DNA from: Sphacelaria rigidula | Taxonomy: Eukaryota > Phaeophyceae > Sphacelariales | Assembly (NCBI GenBank): GCA_964200075.2 | Contig: CAXNAA020000050.1 | Location: 1-31,361, forward strand | DNA length: 31,361 nt | Direction of reading: 5' to 3' | Part shown: piece by piece, positions 21,895 to 31,361 of the stretch | How positions within the stretch are numbered: position 1 is the first letter of the stretch | How the letters are laid out: the number at the start of each line of letters is the position of its first letter | Position numbers and translations under genes: made by a program | The notes under the pieces: generated by a model | What the model saw: the letters and a program-made list of their open reading frames with translations, nothing else | What the model was told of the DNA's origin: nothing | Database searches by the model: none

Positions 21895-21897
21895 ATG
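21895..21897 (+). other. Candidate ATG-only first coding exon of cofilin (nearest)
   Basis: ATG is directly followed by GTTAGT, a usable 5' splice site, with A at -3. Splicing to 23911 would give ATG then TCC TCC GGC in phase. It would make an intron of 2013 bases. Other ATG-GT sites are 17825-17827 (ATG then GTGAGT, A at -3) and 18738-18740 (ATG then GTGAGC, T at -3). The choice cannot be made from sequence alone. Confidence 0.3.
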
Positions 21898-22550
21898 GTT
21901 AGTCACCAGGGACGGAACTGCGTGGTAGGTAAGGCCGAGTTGCGTGCACGCTCATGTACAGTGCAGGCAGCACAAAGCTGCACCTTGCTGAAGTCCTTTT
22001 GACGTTGCATTTCAAGCAGAGAGAGCTGATAGTTCAGGGCTGTCTGTACTCAAGGCACCCTGCTTTTAAGCAGTGCCGACAGTACGGACTGTACTGTACT
22101 GTACTGTAGACGAATAACCACGATTCCACTTCCCCATCTTTTCGATCGATAAGAAAAGTGCGAAGACACGCCCTAATTGCCCATCTTACAGTTTGCAACT
22201 AAGGTCAAACAGTGTGCAGACAGACGAGGTACGGAGACGTGCCGAAGCGCCGTGCACATGCAGGCAGCGGCAACAAGCCCTTGGATTCAAATAGTTGCCG
22301 GGTAGTCGTGGTCCCCTTTCTTGGGTAATGATCTCGTGGGTGTATGTATGCCGTTACGTGCAACAATTTGACAGACAAATCCCTGCTGCAAAAAAAAGCG
22401 ACGCTTAGATAACTTGGATGTTAGATTCGCGTGGGCGATGATATGTTGTACTCAGCATGTTCCTGCGAGGGTGACGGTTTGTTTGGTCAGGGCGCCGTGT
22501 GCTTTCAACTGAAGGTTCTCTCCAAACCCGTGGATTACCACTTGCTTCGT

Positions 22551-22650
22551 CGGATCGACAAGGCGTGTTCGTTGACGGATTGACAAACCGTGCTTGTTTT
22601 CGGATTGACGGGCAAAGCGCCAGGACGGCGGTTGATCGGATAGACGAATC
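22551..22650. repeat. Imperfect tandem repeat of about 25 bp
   Basis: The motif CGGATYGACAAACCGTG recurs at 22551, 22576, 22601 and 22637 with increasing divergence; spacings are 25, 25 and 36. Noncoding as far as can be seen. Confidence 0.55.
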
Positions 22651-23910
22651 GAAACTCCGGATATTATGATCTCCAACGGCCAGCCGTCAAATGCCCTAGA
22701 AGTGGAAAATACGAACCGGAAGAAACGGCCTAACTCTTGGGAAGGAAAAAACTTCTGTTGCTTCTGTTTAAAAAAAAATGCCCTACGAGCTAGGCCAGCT
22801 CAAAGTTGCTCAGACCACAACTTCCCCAGTTTCCGGAATAAATCCGATGTAAGCGTATCTTCTTGAACTGTAGACCCACTTGATGACAAGGGACTGCGTC
22901 GCTGTTCGATTGGTGTTGTATTGCCGGTGACGTTGTTGGACTGCGTAAAGTATGGGGTGCGTCTCATATCGTTGGGCAATAGCGTGTCGGAGTGCTTTCG
23001 TTTTTTCATGCGGTGAGTTCACGTCAGCAATCACCCCGCACTAGGTATATGTGGGGTACAGCAGCGTCATTCAAAACGTTGCACGCACGGCCCAATTCGA
23101 CTACTCGCTGATATTTCACGGCGACCTTCTGCACCCAAGAAAGTGATATATCCAGGGAGCAGGTGCAGATTTTCATTTTTTTTTTCCTGGACTTGGGCGG
23201 GGTCTTATCGGTACTGATCATCACTTTTCACAAAATCACTTTAGGAGAAGTGATGACCCCCGCAACGACCAGTGCTGCGTCTATCAACAAGCATTTTTGT
23301 CCAGCTCGAAGCCCACATCTTCACACGGGTGAAAAATGCGGCGGTTCTGAAAGTTGCCGTTAGTCCAATACCCCTGTTCTGCTGCGGACAAGACGCAACG
23401 AGGTAGCACAGCGCCGACACTCCGAGCCACGAAAACCGATGCATAGACACCCACCACTCAGGCGCATTAGCTCAAGCGCCATCTTTTCACCATGGCGATC
23501 ATAATGAGCTGCTGTCAAAATGTCAGCGTCCAACTCCAAATTTCACGCCGTGCGTCGCCTGAGCGAGAAAACTGCCCATTGTTGGCTGGCCCAGCTCGTA
23601 TACATCGTCCATACCAAATTTTACGCTTTAACTCTTTATATCGGCCCGCGCACTCATTTGTTGCTTGCCTTAGTCGTGTGACCATCGAGCACGCATCCCT
23701 TGGAGACGGGGCAATGTCCTTGGTGGGTGGGGGGGGAGTCGACGAAACCGAGAAATGGCAGGAAAAATCTTGCGTTGCGTTCCCCCTCCCCTATCCCGTC
23801 CCAAAGTGTAGACAAACATATCACGAAGTCGAACACTCTTTCTGAAATCTTGGCCGACTCTTCTCCTCTCGTGTACCTTTTTTCTGTCGTCATTGGCATT
23901 GCCGTCACAG

Positions 23911-25636
23911 TCCTCCGGCGTGACGGTGAACGATGAGGCGGTGGATGCCTTCAACGCCTTCAAGCTGCACAGGGCGCCGCACGACAACCGATACTTTGTC
24001 TACAAGATCGAAAATGATGCGGAGATAGTGGTGGACACCTTCGGGGACAAGACGAAGACCTACGACGACTTCTGTGCTTGCCTCCCGCCGAACGAATGCC
24101 GCTACGGCGTGTTCGACCTGGACTTCACCACGCAGGACGGACGCAAGGGGAACAAGCTGGTATTCATTTCGTGGTCCCCAGACACGGCTAAGATCAAGAA
24201 CAAGATGGTCTACGCCGCGTCGAAGGTACTGCTTCATTATTTTCATCAAGATTTTTTATGTCATGCCTCAGGATGAAAGCTACTCTATTGATCTTCCACT
24301 TTTGACGCCTACATTCACGTCTCCCCGACTACGGCGTTTTTCTCGGAGTAAGCGCCCTTGGTCGCTAGTCTCCAGCTGTTTTGAACGGTATGATGGCTTT
24401 CGTTTTGTTGTGTACTTCCTGCCATTGCGGACGTGACGTATATGACATGACCGACAAACACGAACGTCCTGGGGTGAGGATGTGTTGCTGTAGTGTGATT
24501 GGCTCCACCCGCGTACGTGGGTTGCGACCCTGCGTTCTTCACACCCTTGTTTTCCCCTCATCCTGAGCTACTGTCGTACTAGTGTCCGGTCAAGCTTTGT
24601 TCGCCTTTTTTTTGCTATACCATGAGTTTATGAATCTGTATATATGGATCACATATAAAAAGTAATACCTGACTGGTGTCCAACAAGCGTTCTTCGCCCT
24701 TCTTACTCTGGGGACATCGTGACATGGTCGAACTGCATTGCACAAGGTCTCGGGCGTGGATGCTGATCCCCAGCGGCCGCGCCACCGCGGTCCAACCGTC
24801 GGTCGCAAGTGAAACCCGTTGAAGCGGAAGATGATGGGCTGAAATGAAAGCGCCGTAGGTACATGCTTGATGTTTTTTCGCTCAAGTATAGCAGTCTACG
24901 CTTTGTTGACGTGCTGACCCACAGTAGCACTTGGAGTCAAGTGATTTTGACGCGTTGCGGGAGTATTTATCTGGTCCACGACACCGAAAACGTACGGCAT
25001 GTACGGGCGAACAAAGGAAGTGATCTCTCGAGACCACGCACTCGTTCCGAGGAACGCGAAGGGGTCAAGTGTACTCAACACGAAGTCGTCGAGTTGGCAG
25101 AAGACAAGAGAAAATGATGGGGGGTGGTGAGCCGCGGAGAGAGGTGACAAACTCACGGGAATGTACTCGGTGAGTATTGTTGGTATGTCAAGCCAGCACA
25201 CGCGAGAGACATGAGCGGGACAGGCGCACAACCGTACTCACCGCAAAGCCGACGAACGACTTTTCCTCTCCAAAACCTATCCTCGTCAACTACTCGCGAA
25301 AATACTTGGAGAAGGCGGCAGGGAGTGACGCGAACTATTTTGGTGTGGTATGGATACCACCACACAAAAAAGATGTTCCCACTGTTCACGTCCAGGTTTC
25401 ACCATCCTTTCTCGCAAAATGTCGTCAACCATCTTGATACAGTGATTTATCATGGTGATGAATGATTTATTTCACATGCACCCGCGCCGCCTCCCGTCCC
25501 TCCCCCCGCCTGAAAACTTGGCGAAAAATAGGAGGCCATCAAGGCAGCACTCATGGGCATTGGAATACACCTCCAGGCTACCGACCAGGGAGAGCTCGAG
25601 CTCGAACACATCAAGGCTCAAGTGCAGAGAGTCTGA
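23911..25636 (+). CDS. ADF/cofilin, actin-depolymerising factor (exons 2 and 3)
   Basis: Exon 23911-24225 follows a CAG acceptor (23908-23910) and ends TCGAAG before GTACTG. Exon 25532-25636 follows a TAG acceptor and ends in TGA. They join in phase 0 to 139 residues; with the missing start Met the protein is 140 aa, the usual ADF/cofilin length. The order is right for the ADF-H fold: SSGVTVNDEAVDAF at the N terminus, YFVYKI, CRYGVFDLDF, KLVFISWSPDTAKIKNKMVYAASK, then EAIKAALMGIGIHLQATD. The long WSPDTAKIKNKMVYAASK segment is the family's main actin-binding helix region. The N-terminal Ser residues match the site where many ADFs are inhibited by phosphorylation. The protein binds and severs actin filaments in the cytoplasm. 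No in-frame ATG precedes the acceptor, so the start lies in an upstream exon, as in plant ADF genes whose first coding exon is only ATG. Intron 24226-25531 is 1306 bases. Confidence 0.93.
24226..25531 (+). other. Cofilin intron 2
   Basis: GT...AG intron within the cofilin gene. The two flanking exons together already encode a full ADF-H domain, so no further coding exon is needed. It contains short open frames without family resemblance. Confidence 0.8.
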
Positions 25637-25880
25637 CGTGTCGTGGCTGAAAAAAAATACATACCTTCACACAAAAAACCTGTCAACCTCAGCTCTCGTT
25701 GTTGCTCGTGAGGCTTGAGAGACTGATGAAATATTATATGTGACGGTACTGAAGAACAGACATAAGATTAGGGCTACTGACAGCGATAAAGTAATGTCAT
25801 CATGAGGTCATGGTTGCGGGGCGAGGTGGGGCCGGGGGAAGGTAGTTTCAGAGGAAGCGAAGATTTTGAATGACTAGTGG

Positions 25881-26061
25881 AGAGGAGCTCGGGGGGGGGG
25901 GGGATGGGCGCCTACAGGGGTGGGGGGAGGAGGCCAAGGGGAGGGACCTCGGTGTNNNNNNNNNNGCCTTGTGCTCTCCGGATCTGAGAGGAGCTGGGGG
26001 GGGGGGGGCATGGACGCCTACAGGGTTGGGAGTAGAAGGCAACGTGTAGGAACCTCGTTGT
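25881..26061. repeat. Tandem duplication flanking the assembly gap
   Basis: Copies at 25881-25955 and 25987-26061 share AGAGGAGCT, a G-run, CGCCTACAGG, and ACCTCGKTGT at the end. They are diverged and offset by about 106 bases. The gap sits between them, so the true copy number is unknown. Confidence 0.75.
25956..25965. other. Assembly gap (10 N)
   Basis: Ten N residues lie between the two tandem copies next to long G-runs. The gap length may be a placeholder. Confidence 0.98.
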
Positions 26062-27874
26062 CCGCTCAATTGTGTGGTGTCGCTAGTTGCGTTCCGTAGG
26101 TTTCTTCCTACATACCCCTTACTTCGTTCCTCGGCCCTGAGTGGAGGGGTGACCTCGTCCCCTCCTGCTTTGTTTTTGGCTCGCTTCTGTCGAGATCGGG
26201 GAGGCGAAAGAGAAATCGCACACTCGCCGCCGCCCCTGTGCGATGGCCTTTTTTGATGACACACACTCCTTTCCCCCATCCCACCCCGTCTCCTTCCCCC
26301 CACTTCGTCGTGTACAGTACAATAGGCAGAAGTGTCGAGGAGATGTTTAAAATGAACTTTTATTAACGGCATGGTTGAGGAAATGTCCGTGGCGAGGCAA
26401 AATTTTGGACACGTGATTTCCCGGTCATATGTTGTCGGGTGGTTTTGGGCGGGGGATTTTTGCTTTTTGCTTTTTTGCGTTCGGGAGGACGAGGAAACGG
26501 GAAGGGGAGGGATGCGGGACGGGGGGGAGTGATTTTGTCGCCTAATTGCGGAAACGGCCGGATTGTGTTTTTTAAAAATGAAAATCGCCCGCTATTCAGG
26601 GGCGCTGAAACGTTCGGCGCTCAGCACGATTGACTTGAGATACCAGGATGGGTGTAGCTCATGGTTGTAGCCGACACCGCCGTTTGTTGGCTGGACGGTA
26701 CTGTCATATCGTGTTGAGATATTCCGTCAAGTATGGGTGAGGTGGGGTGGGAGGGCGGTCGTGGTGTAAGGGTACAAATGTGTCTTGCGCTTGGTGTTTC
26801 TGGACTCGGAAAATGGGGATCCGTCCGATTTCACGGGCGTTTCTATAGCTGAATTGTTCTGTATAGTGAGTTAGGTGAGGGCGAAGAGAGGATTTGAAGA
26901 AGTGGAGACAATGAGGAAGGAAAATCAACAGCTCTTCATTTTGATCTGATGGCTCCCGATCGTTCCCGTCTGTATGGGAGATGAGAAAAAAATATTAGAG
27001 TATCCATATATGTACTCAAGCACTAGTAGTATGGGTGGAGGATTAATCTGACGAGTGTACCGGACAAGGTTACCTGGGGAAGAAGCTAAAAAGTACTTGT
27101 GAAATAAAAAAAAGCACCAGCTTGTGTTGACGTTCACCCCACTTTCGTGGGCACCTACTTTGAACCAACCTCTTGTCCTCTGCTGGGGTCGCTCGGTGGG
27201 TAGAAATCCGTCCGAATTATTTTCTTGTTCTCTTAACGCAGACGTGACTTTCCTAATCCAGTTTTCAAACAGGAGATTCAACGTCCTCTGGGCACCTTGA
27301 GCGACCATGCCGTGTTGGCCTCCCTCCACCCCTTACCCCGAACCCTAATCAAGCGTCGTTGATCGAAGTTGGAAGATTCGGGCAGGCATCGCCCGAGTTA
27401 CGTGTGTAACCCTCTGTGGGGATGCAATGATATTCACTTTGACAACAAGTGAGAGAAGCAGTGTAACATCGAAAGCGGAGGTTACGCCAACTGCTCGACG
27501 AATTTCACGCTTCAACAATTGATCAAAAGCGTCGCCTCGGAACAGTCTCACAGATTGGCATGCCGGGGAGATCCGGGGGTTTTCCAAGGGCGGAGGTGTT
27601 AGGGGGGGGCTTGTCCGCAGAGCAGCGGGGAAGTTCATCAAGTCAACCATGTGTGTCTGGAAGTTTCCTGAGGAAGATTTTAGGCCCGAGCTGTGGAGAA
27701 TGACACTGACAATTTTTGCTGTCTCGCGGTGTTTCTCATGAGCCGTTGCAAATCTACAGCAGATGACATGTGCATGTACGTGTTTTTCACTCTGCTCATG
27801 TGATGGACTCCCGTGTTACAAACTATTTGGTGACTTTTACCGCACCTAGTTAATAACACGGGCAATTCCACCAC

Positions 27875-28146
27875 AGGATGAGAACCCGAGCAATTAAAAT
27901 CTTCGTATCCTCATCGTAAATTCGAAACATGGTTCAGCTTTTCACTTGCTGGTACCTATCGAAAATCACCACACGCCATGCGAATTTGGATTTCGATAAC
28001 CCAATCCCGAAATTGTTTCTCCGCCTAGGACGCCGACGTGTCGGTTATCGAAATCCAAGTCGGTATAGTGTTAGGTGAAGGAATGGAACTATATTTCGAA
28101 GATTTGATGTGGATACGAAGGTTTTTATTCCCCGTGTTCTCATCCT
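27875..28146. mobile_element. Foldback (long inverted-repeat) element
   Basis: The outer arms, 27875-27935 and 28086-28146, start AGGATGAGAAC, contain CTTCGTATCC, and match at about 75-80% as inverted copies. An exact 16-base inner arm pair (TTGGATTTCGATAACC at 27986-28001 and its complement at 28043-28058) surrounds a 41-base loop. The whole 272 bases could fold into one long hairpin. No coding sequence. It is either a foldback/MITE element or a hairpin RNA source; I favour the element. Confidence 0.7.
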
Positions 28147-28890
28147 CAATGAAATATGGATCCCCAATTTGTATAATCCTGTGTTAAAAGCTAATTAATG
28201 TCCCAAGTCCGTCTAGCTGTTTAGGCCGCGAACTTGGATTTTACCCCGCAGTGTTGCAATCCCTGTAATCAACGCTGCTCACTTGCCCGGAATAATACCC
28301 ATCGGAAGTCCGCAAGGAGGGCTATCGGCTATTATTATGGGTAGGAAGAGCTGTAGCTCGGTGCTTGCGCCCATTTAAGCCCTCCCAACGCATGCAGTAC
28401 TTCTCCTAGGACATCATGTTTACCCCCTATCCCGAGCGTTCTCGAAATCCTCAGGTTGGGATTGGGATAGAGTGTGACAAAATTGCACGTTCATCCATGA
28501 AAAGTTTCGACGGGTTCGCGAAACGCTTCTAAAAAATATGGCGACGGTGGCGGTAGGGAGGAGCTTCGATTTCTGTGGCTTGTGCCGGCGTGAGGCCGTG
28601 AGGGACTGCTGAAGGGCTCAATTTTTTTTTCAGACCGTGTTATTACCAACAGAGTACAGAGAACGGAGGTACGTGTGTGCACCCTTCGCCAGCATGAATG
28701 TTTTTATCCATGAGCCGCAGCCGTGAAGAACAGCCCGCACGTTCGCGAGGGGGGTGGTTTTTATACAAACTCTCCCAACACCACGACACGTAACATATAT
28801 GGAAAACAACAGGTGAAGTGAATTCCGTGAGACACGCACACGACCAGCCCACTGCAACGGTTGTACAGAATCGCCCTCAGACACATAAAA
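28147..28890. other. Gene-free interval
   Basis: No gene, repeat or RNA feature recognised; open frames are short and overlap on both strands. Confidence 0.4.
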
Positions 28891-29189
28891 CAATGTTTTC
28901 GTGAGATTGAGAGTAGAGAATACGATTGAGAGTAAAAAGCGGTCAACTAGTGAATGAATCGTTTCGGTTCCGAAATGTCCCTCCGCGAGGCCCGATAATA
29001 TGCTTTCTGTAGTAGCTTGCCACTAAGGCCCTTGATATCCCTGAGAAGGATATCGACGTGTAGCTGTAAGCACACGCTAGTGATAGAGGTGAAGAAAAAC
29101 ACACACGGAATGACGAAATGGCCAAGTTAGATCGAATGACCGAAGTCACTCTCAATTAGCGCTCTGCTCTCAATCTCACGAAAACGTTG
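28891..29189 (-). mobile_element. Small TIR element (MITE-like), fuller copy
   Basis: The left end reads CAATGTTTTCGTGAGATTGA and the right end, on the minus strand, CAACGTTTTCGTGAGATTGA. Similarity continues for about 40 bases including a second ATTGAGAGT block. The 299-base body shares about 230 bases with 9369-9598, in the opposite orientation. There is no coding capacity; a short open frame seen in both copies only reflects shared DNA. The flanks are AT-rich (ATAAAA, TTATTATA), so I cannot fix the target duplication. Confidence 0.75.
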
Positions 29190-31361
29190 TTATTATATAC
29201 ACACAAACATGTTACGAGAGGAAAATGGTCCGTAGTTTCCTGATCGGGTTGAAAGAAAACGTGAAATCTGATCGGCGAGTATTCAAGTATTCCTCGGTTG
29301 ACGTTTGGACCCGACCACCAGGGGGATACAAAACCGGTACCCAGCATTTTGCGGGTCTCCTCGATTTCGGTAACTTTCACTGTTGTTTGGGAATTCCTGG
29401 CACCAAGTTATGGTGCAAGTATAGCTAATAGGTATCGCTTTCCCCCCCGTACGGACACAAGTTTTTTTTTTTGCGAGGTAGTCTCGGCTGCTTCAGCGAC
29501 CTGTAAAAGTGCGTGATTTAAACTTCAGGTATCGATCTTTCATGTTGACCGGAGGCAGAGCTGCAGAGTGGCTAACAGCGGAACCTTTGACGCGAAGAAA
29601 GAGCAGGCAGAAAAACAAATGGAATGAGAAAAGTACTTGTTTTCAAACAAATAAGATATTTTTGGTAGAAATCGAACTCGCCATCTCAAAAAATCGAACG
29701 TGTTTATTGCTCACTGTCAAATTGTCCACATCAAACTTATACTCAATGCCGGTCAGAGAGGTGGCATTTTTTTTCCCTCTTAGTTCTTGTCCACTCCTCT
29801 ACTTTATTTTTGCGGGGTTTTGAGCTTTGTTCCTGATCTTCTTGTTTCTTGTAATTGTTCTTATATATGCTCCGTTTGTTTACTACATATTTTTTGGTTC
29901 TCTCCATGTTTTTTTTTTTCCTCAGAGAGCATTTTCGTTTGGTTCACCTTGGGCGCGTCTCACTTGTCACCACGACTGGGCCCCTCTGGGATAAGTTCAT
30001 GTAGTGTGATAATCATGAACCGCTCGATCATTCAAAAAAATAAGGTGATCCTAAAATTCCATGACCACCTTTTCCTCTTCCTACATGGTTCAAGTCCACA
30101 ATAACGTACAACCACAGATCAATTTCCCGAAATCATGATGAGAGAGCACGGTCGGACCCAATTCAGTTCGCAGCGTTTCAAAGCCGTGCCCGGGGGTCCA
30201 TCCATTTTTAGTTCACTCGCGCAGACAGGCTGGCCGAGTCAGGCGAAGCGGTCATCAATGTATGAAAGCACCGTCGACAATCAAAACCCTCCTGTACTAC
30301 TCTCACTAGAGAATCAAAAGAGCAAAAAGGAGAAAAGAAGAAAAGCACACAACACACACGCTCATGTGATGCATGATCCATTTTACCATTCCCCCGGGCA
30401 AGTTTTCTCGATGTTTTCATGGCATGCCGTTGCTTGCCAGTCACAACGCTGCGCGCGCGCCCTGGCTCCTATGCCTTCGAAAAATGCGCCAACAAGAGAA
30501 GTTATAATTGTAACCATTGGGGCTCGTCCCCTGTAGTGTTCACCCCCATTCAAACTCACCATGCCCGCCTACTGCAGCAATCAGGATGCTTTTCCCCGAA
30601 AACTCACCTCTATTCAAGAAGAGGTGAACAACAACACTACGCAAAACTGGGTCGCGCACGCCCCCCTTACGCTCGCCCCCTCTCTTCCGCTCTGCCCACC
30701 TCCATTTACCGGTCGGAAGAATGAGAAGCGAGATTCACCGGGATATTTCCATTCACGTCCGGTACACCGGCGCGAACTTCACGCGCTCTTCTAAAGTCGG
30801 CTACGAGTAGTACAATCCTAACGTGGCGACGAAAGAGAGCGGTACGATGCCAAGACTAACCCTTCTTCTGTCACTCCAATCGTACCACCGCTTCATGATG
30901 ACAACGGAGATATTCATCTACTGACCAGACATTACCCCGAGCACCTAGAAACCAACCGAACGATACGAAATAGATCATCGACCCCGTCCTGCCCTTCCCC
31001 GCTCTCGTGTGCCTTCAAGCCTCCAAGCAGGTTTGATTCTTGTCAGCCAAAGCCCACAACAAGTCGATTTTTTAGTCGATGACCTCTAATCATATTTACC
31101 GCAACTGCTGCTACTGAAGGCCTCGATCGATATTGCCCGTTTGGCTTACCTGCCTTTGCATCGGTATCATGCACTCCACGCAGCGAATCACATGACTTTT
31201 TACGCTTTGTTGTCACAATCCCCGCCCCCGTCTCGAAAGGGATGCGTGGTCAATGGTCAAACGACCAGGGCAAGCAACAAATGAGTACGCCCCCTTCATG
31301 CGCCCCCCCCCCCCCCCCCCCCCCCCTGGCATGCTCTTGATCCCCTCCTTGGCGGGGAATG
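29190..31361. other. Gene-free terminal interval
   Basis: No supported gene. There are T-runs (about 29462-29472, 29910-29921), a small perfect hairpin TCACCTCT/AGAGGTGA near 30605-30628, and an open frame of 77 codons at 30561-30794 with no family resemblance. The stretch ends in a poly(C) tract. Confidence 0.45.
31303..31326. repeat. Poly(C) tract near window end
   Basis: Twenty-four C residues in a C-rich context, similar in length to the tract at 16-38. If a gene continues to the right this could again precede a 3' splice site, but no exon is visible before the window ends. Confidence 0.9.

Larger units (their letters stand above)
17828..23910. other. Long stretch without recognisable exons
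   Basis: No open frame here resembles a protein family. It includes an AGTATTTC tandem (about 18850-18878), a C-rich stretch (about 18333-18375), two inverted-repeat elements (20594-20779 and 20838-21238), a CTGTA run (about 22087-22107) and an imperfect 25-bp tandem (22551-22650). The part nearest 23910 must be intron or 5' sequence of the cofilin gene, since that gene's start codon lies upstream of 23911. Confidence 0.45.
25637..27874. other. Gene-free interval with assembly gap
   Basis: The cofilin 3' untranslated region must begin here. The rest has G-runs (25891-25903, 25997-26008), a tandem duplication around the gap, and short open frames. A 174-codon minus-strand frame (26372-25848) runs across the Ns and is Pro/Arg/Gly-rich, so I do not treat it as a gene. 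Confidence 0.45.

Noticed and set aside
23893-24276. Single-exon reading of cofilin beginning at TTG 23893 and running to a stop at 24276
   Set aside because: The first six codons before TCC are intron sequence ending in CAG, and the codons after 24225 diverge from the family. The true C terminus lies in the exon at 25532-25636.
25848-26372. 174-codon minus-strand frame crossing the N gap
   Set aside because: Open partly because of Ns and G/C-runs; Pro/Arg/Gly-rich with no domain.
29560-29715. tRNA-like motifs (GCAGAGTGGCTAACAGC on plus, GAGTTCGATTTC on minus)
   Set aside because: The two motifs are on opposite strands and far apart, and no cloverleaf can be formed.
30561-30794. 77-codon frame with an acceptable start context
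   Set aside because: Low-complexity Pro/Leu stretch, no similarity to any family and no splice partner.
1-31361. CRISPR arrays, operons, prophage or integrated phaeovirus genes
   Set aside because: No regularly spaced repeats, no clustered unspliced genes and no viral hallmark proteins were seen in any frame.

Overview
The window looks like nuclear DNA from a multicellular stramenopile, most likely a brown alga (inference). The grounds are intron-rich genes with GT-AG junctions, a multi-WSC-domain protein of the kind expanded in brown algae, a plant/protist-type ADF/cofilin, a degenerate Ty3/gypsy element, several small inverted-repeat elements and a 10-N assembly gap. There is no sign of operons, ribosome binding sites or other prokaryotic organisation.

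Layout. At 54-3231 (+) lies the 3' part of a gene for a protein with three complete WSC domains and part of a fourth; five exons join without any phase conflict. From 3232 to about 5160 I see no gene. About 5165-9037 (-) is a dead Ty3/gypsy retrotransposon: gag with a CCHC knuckle and a glutamine run, aspartic protease, stubs of reverse transcriptase and RNase H, integrase and a broken chromodomain. It carries in-frame stops, frameshifts, a missing RT core and altered integrase catalytic residues. At 9194-9600 are fragments of a small transposon-like repeat whose fuller copy lies inverted at 28891-29189. From 9600 to 11880 there is only a degenerate tRNA-like stretch. At 11884-15810 (-) is a two-exon gene whose first exon carries an N-terminal cyclin-box-like region and whose second carries a C-terminal cyclin-fold-like helix set followed by a roughly 700-residue Ser/Asn/Gly-rich tail.

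From 15811 to 23910 there are no recognisable coding exons, but there are microsatellites and two inverted-repeat elements side by side (20594-20779 and 20838-21238). At 23911-25636 (+) is an ADF/cofilin gene, complete except that the start codon must lie in a separate upstream exon. The last 5.7 kb holds an assembly gap in a tandem duplication, a foldback element (27875-28146), a TIR element (28891-29189) and otherwise anonymous DNA.

The three host genes are unrelated in function as far as can be seen: a probable cell-surface/wall WSC protein, a possible cyclin-type regulator and an actin-dynamics protein. The most useful results are the reconstructed exon structures, the ATG-only first exon implied for cofilin, the all-phase-0 WSC introns, the cyclin with large insertions, and the small inverted-repeat elements. 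I found no strong candidate for a wholly new multi-gene system.
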